DNA from: Excoecaria cochinchinensis
Taxonomy: Eukaryota; Streptophyta; Magnoliopsida; Malpighiales; Euphorbiaceae
Direction of reading: 5' to 3'
Assembly (NCBI GenBank): GCA_947683425.1
Contig: CANTUQ010000159.1
Span: 7,640,001-7,704,000 of the forward strand
Length of the DNA stretch: 64,000 nucleotides
Shown here: positions 59,830-64,000 of the stretch, one piece after another
Numbering within the stretch: position 1 is the first letter of the stretch
Layout: each line of letters starts with the position of its first letter
Notes under the pieces: generated by a model
Databases searched by the model: none
What the model was told of the DNA's origin: nothing
Seen by the model: only the letters and a program-made list of their open reading frames with translations
Position numbers and translations under genes: made by a program

Positions 59830-60860
59830 TCACTCAAACCTACCTCCTTTCCTCAATATCCTGGTCATCAGAGCAGCAATTACTGAGAAACCCTTAACAA
59901 ACCGACGGTAATAACCCGCCCACCCGAGAAAACTCCGCACTTCCTGAATATTCCTAGGCGCCTTCCAATCAACTATCGCCTCAATCTTGGCTCGAACCAC
60001 TTGGATACCCTTAGCTGAAACTATATGACCCAAAAATGACACTTCCCTAAGCAAAAAATCACACTTGCTAAGCTTAGCAAACAGCCGATGATCTCTCAAA
60101 ACTTGCAAAACTAACCGAAGATACTCCTCATGGTCATTCTCATCCTTGGAATACACCAAGATATCGTCTATAAACACCACTACAAACCGATCTAGGTATG
60201 GCCTAACACTCTGTTCATCAAATCCATGAATGCCGTTGGAGCATTAGTCAAACCAAACGGCATCACAAGGAACTCATAGTGGCCATACCGAGTCCGGCAT
60301 GCAATCTTAACCACATCCTCATCCTTGACCCGAAGCTGATAATACCCCGACCGAAGATCTATCTTGGAAAACACACCTGCACCCCGAAGCTGATCAAACA
60401 AATCCTCGACTCTAGGCAACGGATCCTTGTTCTTCACTGTAACCTTATTGATCTGCCTGTAGTCGATACACATCCTCAATGATCCATCCTTTTTCTTAAC
60501 AAACAAAACCGGAGCTCCCCAAGGAGATATGCTGGGTCGAATAAACCCCTTATCTAATAGCTCTTGCAGTTGAGTTTTAAGTTCCCTCAACTCTACAGGA
60601 GCCATCCGATAAGGTGCTTTCGATATAGGTGCGGTACCCGACATAATCTCTATGGCTAACTCCACTTCTCTCTCCGGAGGCAACCCAGTCAAATCACTCG
60701 AGAAAACATCACTAAACTCCCGCACCACAGGGATATCCTCAATCCTCACTTGATCCCTCTTGGAATCCAAAACAACAGCTAGAAAAGACTCACAACCTTT
60801 CCTAATAAATCTCTTGACTTGCATCGCCGAGATCACATTATTCACAAAACTAGCGCCCAA
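59830..60860 (-). CDS. Reverse transcriptase of element 6 (one frameshift)
   Basis: Block 60192-60860 holds [73 protein letters not shown] and [17 protein letters not shown] frameshift near 60190 moves to block 59830-60180, which begins [14 protein letters not shown] (active-site DD intact) and ends with the thumb [20 protein letters not shown]. Confidence 0.88.
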
Positions 60861-60863
60861 ACC

Positions 60864-62441
60864 TCATACAAACACTGGAAATCTGTTCCTATCCTGGAGC
60901 ACAAAGGTCTTCCTATGGCAATCAACCACAGCCCGATGCTTACCCAACCAGTCCATACCCAAAATCAGGTCAAACTCTTTGAAAGGCAACTCTATCAAGT
61001 CTGCAGGAAACTCAATTCCCTCAACCAACAGGGGACAATTCCTATAAACTCTACTCACATTGACACAATGTCCTAATGGATTGGTCTCACAAATCTCATA
61101 GTCTAACTGATCTATCACATGCAACTTATCAATAATCTTATCCGTGCATAGATATGAGTGTGTGGAACCAAGGTCTATTAGAGCATACAATTCAATGTCA
61201 TGGAGTAGTAACTTACCAGCAATCACATCAGGGGCATCCTGCTCCACTCTAGCTCTCATAGCATAAGCTCTGGCTATGATTGGCGGAGGATGCTCAACTG
61301 TCTCCAAAACAGCTCCATCTCTAGGTCGACCGCCTCGACCTCTACCTCGGCCCCTACCACGGGCAGCCTGAGTAGCATTAGATCCAACACCACTAGCCCC
61401 TCTCTGTGGACCCGAATCCTCACTCATCTTTGGACAGTTAGCCAAACGATGCTTGGTGCTCCCACATCTAAAAAACCCACCAATGAGCCGCCTACACTCA
61501 CCCCGGTGAGCCTTACTGCAATGCGAACAAATAGGCATAGGCTCAGATCTACCACCCCTGCCAGAACCAGACTCAACTGCTGAACCCTGCCTTCTACCCC
61601 TCGCAGCTAAACCAGATGATAACTGATCTTGCGGATCCCTTGCTCTCTTACTCGAAGATGAAGAAGAAGAACCACCCCGAGACTGACTCCTCCTCTGAGC
61701 TCTCTCTCTCAGCACCGATTCTGACCTTTCTGCCCTCATGGCAGCATCTGCAATCTGATAGTAGCTCACCCCTGGCGTACTCATCAAGGAGATCAAAGCT
61801 ACTCTTAAGGACTCATTCAAGCCAGCCTCAAAATGCTTACATCGAAAATCATCTGTCATGACCCCACGCGGAGCATATCGGGACAACCGATTAAACTCTT
61901 TCTCATAATCCGAAACCGACCAACCCCTTTGCTTCAAACTCAGAAACTGCGCCCATCTCGCATCTTTATAAGTCTGAGTTACATACTTCTTCGTAAATTC
62001 CTCAACAAAGAATTCCCATGACACAGGATCAGGCATCTGAGGTTGTCTACACACTAGTTCCCACCATTCATACGCTGACCCTTGAAGCAAGGCCACGGCA
62101 CACTCTGCTTGCAACTCCGGAGGACACCTAACTTCTCTCCAAGCCCTCTTCACCTTATCTAACCACCTCTCTGCCAACTGAGATTCATCCAACCCAGTTC
62201 CATAAAAGTCTTCGGCCCCAGCTTTTCTCAAGTTCTCCATGGGAGGCCTAGGGGCAACCACTCTCTCCAAGACCCTCGCCATGTCCTGTGACAGCCTGAA
62301 CATGGCTTCAAAAGGCATGGCAGCGGCCTCGGGGTGGACCCTAGCAGCTTGAGCCGACACAGTAACAAAAGGATCCCTAGCTTGAGGGTTCACACTTTTC
62401 GCGGACTCCTCAAGAGGTCCACGAGCAGAATTAGAAGCCAT
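60864..62441 (-). CDS. Gag-protease of element 6
   Basis: 525-aa open frame. Residues about 70-200 are the gag core (AGAEDFYGTGLDESQLAERW, GSAYEWWELVCRQPQMPD). A Ser/Arg-rich region follows, then a zinc knuckle near residue 324 with its first Cys replaced (FFRCGSTKHRLANCP). Next come a basic [14 protein letters not shown] stretch and the protease motif near residue 424, reading DLGSTHS where element 5 has DPGS. FDLILGMDWLGKHRA follows. The longest intact retroelement frame in the window. Confidence 0.88.
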   Translation of the reverse strand: MASNSARGPLEESAKSVNPQARDPFVTVSAQAARVHPEAAAMPFEAMFRLSQDMARVLERVVAPRPPMENLRKAGAEDFYGTGLDESQLAERWLDKVKRAWREVRCPPELQAECAVALLQGSAYEWWELVCRQPQMPDPVSWEFFVEEFTKKYVTQTYKDARWAQFLSLKQRGWSVSDYEKEFNRLSRYAPRGVMTDDFRCKHFEAGLNESLRVALISLMSTPGVSYYQIADAAMRAERSESVLRERAQRRSQSRGGSSSSSSSKRARDPQDQLSSGLAARGRRQGSAVESGSGRGGRSEPMPICSHCSKAHRGECRRLIGGFFRCGSTKHRLANCPKMSEDSGPQRGASGVGSNATQAARGRGRGRGRGGRPRDGAVLETVEHPPPIIARAYAMRARVEQDAPDVIAGKLLLHDIELYALIDLGSTHSYLCTDKIIDKLHVIDQLDYEICETNPLGHCVNVSRVYRNCPLLVEGIEFPADLIELPFKEFDLILGMDWLGKHRAVVDCHRKTFVLQDRNRFPVFV

Positions 62442-62541
62442 CTAAGCAAACAAAGAGAATTGCATCAGCCAACACAGCCCTAGACATAGACACATCTATA
62501 CACAGCATCACGTTAACAACACCAAGAAACACCTAAACCGG

Positions 62542-62553
62542 GCTCTGATACCA
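62542..62553 (-). promoter_or_regulatory. Primer binding site of element 6
   Basis: Minus strand TGGTATCAGAGC, the initiator tRNA-Met type, five bases from the 5' LTR. Confidence 0.85.
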
Positions 62554-62558
62554 CAACT

Positions 62559-62656
62559 TGTAACACCCCCTACTCATACGTAGGCGATCCCATCCGATAA
62601 GGAGTGAGATGCCGTATGGGTAAAGGTGCCACCACACAGAAACAGCATAAACATAC
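62559..62656 (-). repeat. 5' LTR fragment of element 6
   Basis: Starts TGTAACACCCCCTACTCATA, matches the start of the 3' LTR at 51105, and is cut after 98 bp by a Tat LTR. CATAC at 62652-62656 would be the left TSD copy of that insertion. Confidence 0.85.
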
Positions 62657-63944
62657 TGTAGACACCGGGTCCCGAGTAGCCTTGATCAGGATTACCCAAT
62701 GATGAAATTAAATGTGCCGATTAATAGGCAAAAAGAATGAAAGTTGAAAGTGATAATGTCCTTGTCGTTTTGATTTGTTAGGAATGAATAAAAATGTATT
62801 TTAAAAATATTTTAAATATGTTTTAAAAATTATTTTGGGATAAAAGTTAGTTTTTAAATTATTGTGTTTTCATAGGAATTTAAAAAAAAAAAAATTCTGC
62901 TTGAAAAAGCACGGCTTTGCTTCTTTGAAAGCACGGCTGTGCTTCTTTGAAAGCAGAGCTGTGCTTTGCGCTGCACAGCGTGAACGCGCGTGAAAGCACA
63001 GCCGTGCTTTTCTCAAAAGCACAGCTGTGCTTTTCAGTGCAGTGCACCCCATTTCGCCCTTTTTCCGTTTTTTTGTCATAATTTCTTCATTTTAAATGCT
63101 TTTTAACTCATTTTTTTTGCATAATTCAATTCTAAAATCCTTCTATCTTCCAACTCTCCAAATTCAGTTGTTTTTTTGAGTTATGGGAATTAAATTAATT
63201 TAATTTCTTTAATTAAAAAATCAGAATTTTGGGGGAAATAAAAAGGATTTTGGAGAGAGAATTAGGGGGGATTTTCTTTAGAAAATGTTTTTTTCTTCTT
63301 CTCTCTTCTCTCAACCAAATTCTCTCAATTTCTAAAGGAATTTCCAGCAATTCTTGAGACAAAAAAAAAACAATTTTTGTTCTTGAAAATTTTTCTTATT
63401 TTCAATTGACAACTTTTTACTTTAAGACAAATAAACTAATTGTTTGTTCTTGAGTAAAATTTATCTTTCAATATTTTATTTTTTCTTCTAATCATATTTT
63501 TTCAAATCAAGACAAGGAATTGGATCATCTACCTTCATTTCTTCAAGATCAATTTTGAGGGTAAACATTCTTGGCTCAATTTCTTAGTTTGATTTTTAAT
63601 TTCATTTCTTTTTTATTTAATTAATTAACATGTAAATTCTTTTAGTTCTATCATTTTATTCTTCTTTCTATTCTTTTGCTTTTTTATTCAATTGATTATG
63701 ATGTAAATTCTTTTAGATCTATTATTTAATTGTTCATATTTTTACTTATTTCTTTTTTGTTTAATTTGTTCATATCATTATTTCTTATTTTTATTTCTCA
63801 TTTAATTGTTCATGTTCATATTATTGTCATTTTTTTTAGTTCATATATATTATTAGTATCATCATTTAACATGTTTTATCATAATTGGCTTATTTTATTT
63901 TCATGTTATTCTTCTATTTTTAATTGGTTGTTTCATCTTCTTTG

Positions 63945-64000
<56 letters not shown>
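62657..64000 (+). mobile_element. Tat LTR in plus orientation, continuing beyond the window
   Basis: Begins TGTAGACACCGGGTCCCGAG, the element-oriented LTR start seen inverted at 17254, 20170 and 29886. Followed by AT-rich LTR sequence with a palindrome cluster (62907-63046) of AAAGCACAGCTGTGCTTT-type units about 250-390 bp from the start. Whether a full element or a solo LTR cannot be told. The window ends in an ATT microsatellite (63945-64000). Confidence 0.82.
63945..64000. repeat. (ATT)n microsatellite
   Basis: Uninterrupted ATT run to the window edge. Confidence 0.95.

Larger units (their letters stand above)
51105..62656 (-). mobile_element. Tekay/Del-like chromovirus (element 6) with integrase deletion
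   Basis: Minus strand: 5' LTR from 62559 (cut by a Tat LTR at 62657), PBS, gag-protease, RT, RNase H, a deletion removing most of the integrase, chromodomain, polypurine stretch (AGTAGGGGAGAGT in element direction, right of 58837) and 3' LTR 51105-58837. Left flank AAAAT would be one TSD copy. Frameshifts in RT and RNase H. The 3' LTR carries a MITE and CACTA-2. Confidence 0.87.

Overview
The window is transposon-packed plant DNA, most likely pericentromeric or other gene-poor heterochromatin of a flowering plant with a medium-to-large genome. I see no intact host protein gene and no rRNA or tRNA gene. The species cannot be named from the sequence. Plant origin rests on Tat-lineage (Ogre/Retand-like) and chromodomain-bearing Tekay/Del-like Ty3/gypsy retrotransposons, CACTA transposons with CACTACAAGAAAA ends, and captured fragments of plant genes (Pol V largest subunit, NSF).

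Layout. (1) 1-20170 is a stack of three minus-strand Tat elements nested in one another: element 1 (1-11129) sits in the pol region of element 2 (11130-17254), which sits in the LTR of element 3 (17255-20170). Element 1 carries gag, protease with a G-patch-like tail, RT, two RNase H domains, integrase, and an antisense spliced plant-mobile-domain-like ORF. (2) 20171-22045 is non-coding host DNA. (3) 22046-39842 is a 17.8-kb CACTA element (CACTA-1, TSD AAG). It holds a truncated Tekay element whose LTR contains a solo Tat LTR, a 3.86-kb solo chromoviral LTR with perfect TSD GTCCA, and five exons of an NSF gene. (4) 39843-42636 has a short unrecognised gene-like stretch hit by CACTA-4 (TSD GAA). 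(5) 42637-51104 is an imperfect inverted repeat of LTR-like sequence with CACTA-3 and a fold-back element in its middle. (6) 51105-62656 is a Tekay element whose 3' LTR carries a MITE (TSD TTA) and CACTA-2 (TSD TTT); CACTA-2 has captured exons of the Pol V largest-subunit gene NRPE1. (7) 62657-64000 is a Tat LTR in plus orientation inserted in the 5' LTR of that Tekay element.

How the parts relate. Every retroelement here is decayed: stops, frameshifts, a mutated RT active site and an integrase deletion. Several insertions are supported directly by a related copy lacking the insert in the same window. The most unusual signals are: gene capture from the host silencing (NRPE1) and vesicle-fusion (NSF) machinery; palindrome arrays at similar offsets in LTRs of two retroelement families but with different sequence in different copies; and four CACTA families whose subterminal motifs appear to be variants of one theme (variable 5' part plus ACGGAA or ACGAAA). 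All boundaries were read by eye; no alignment or database search was run.
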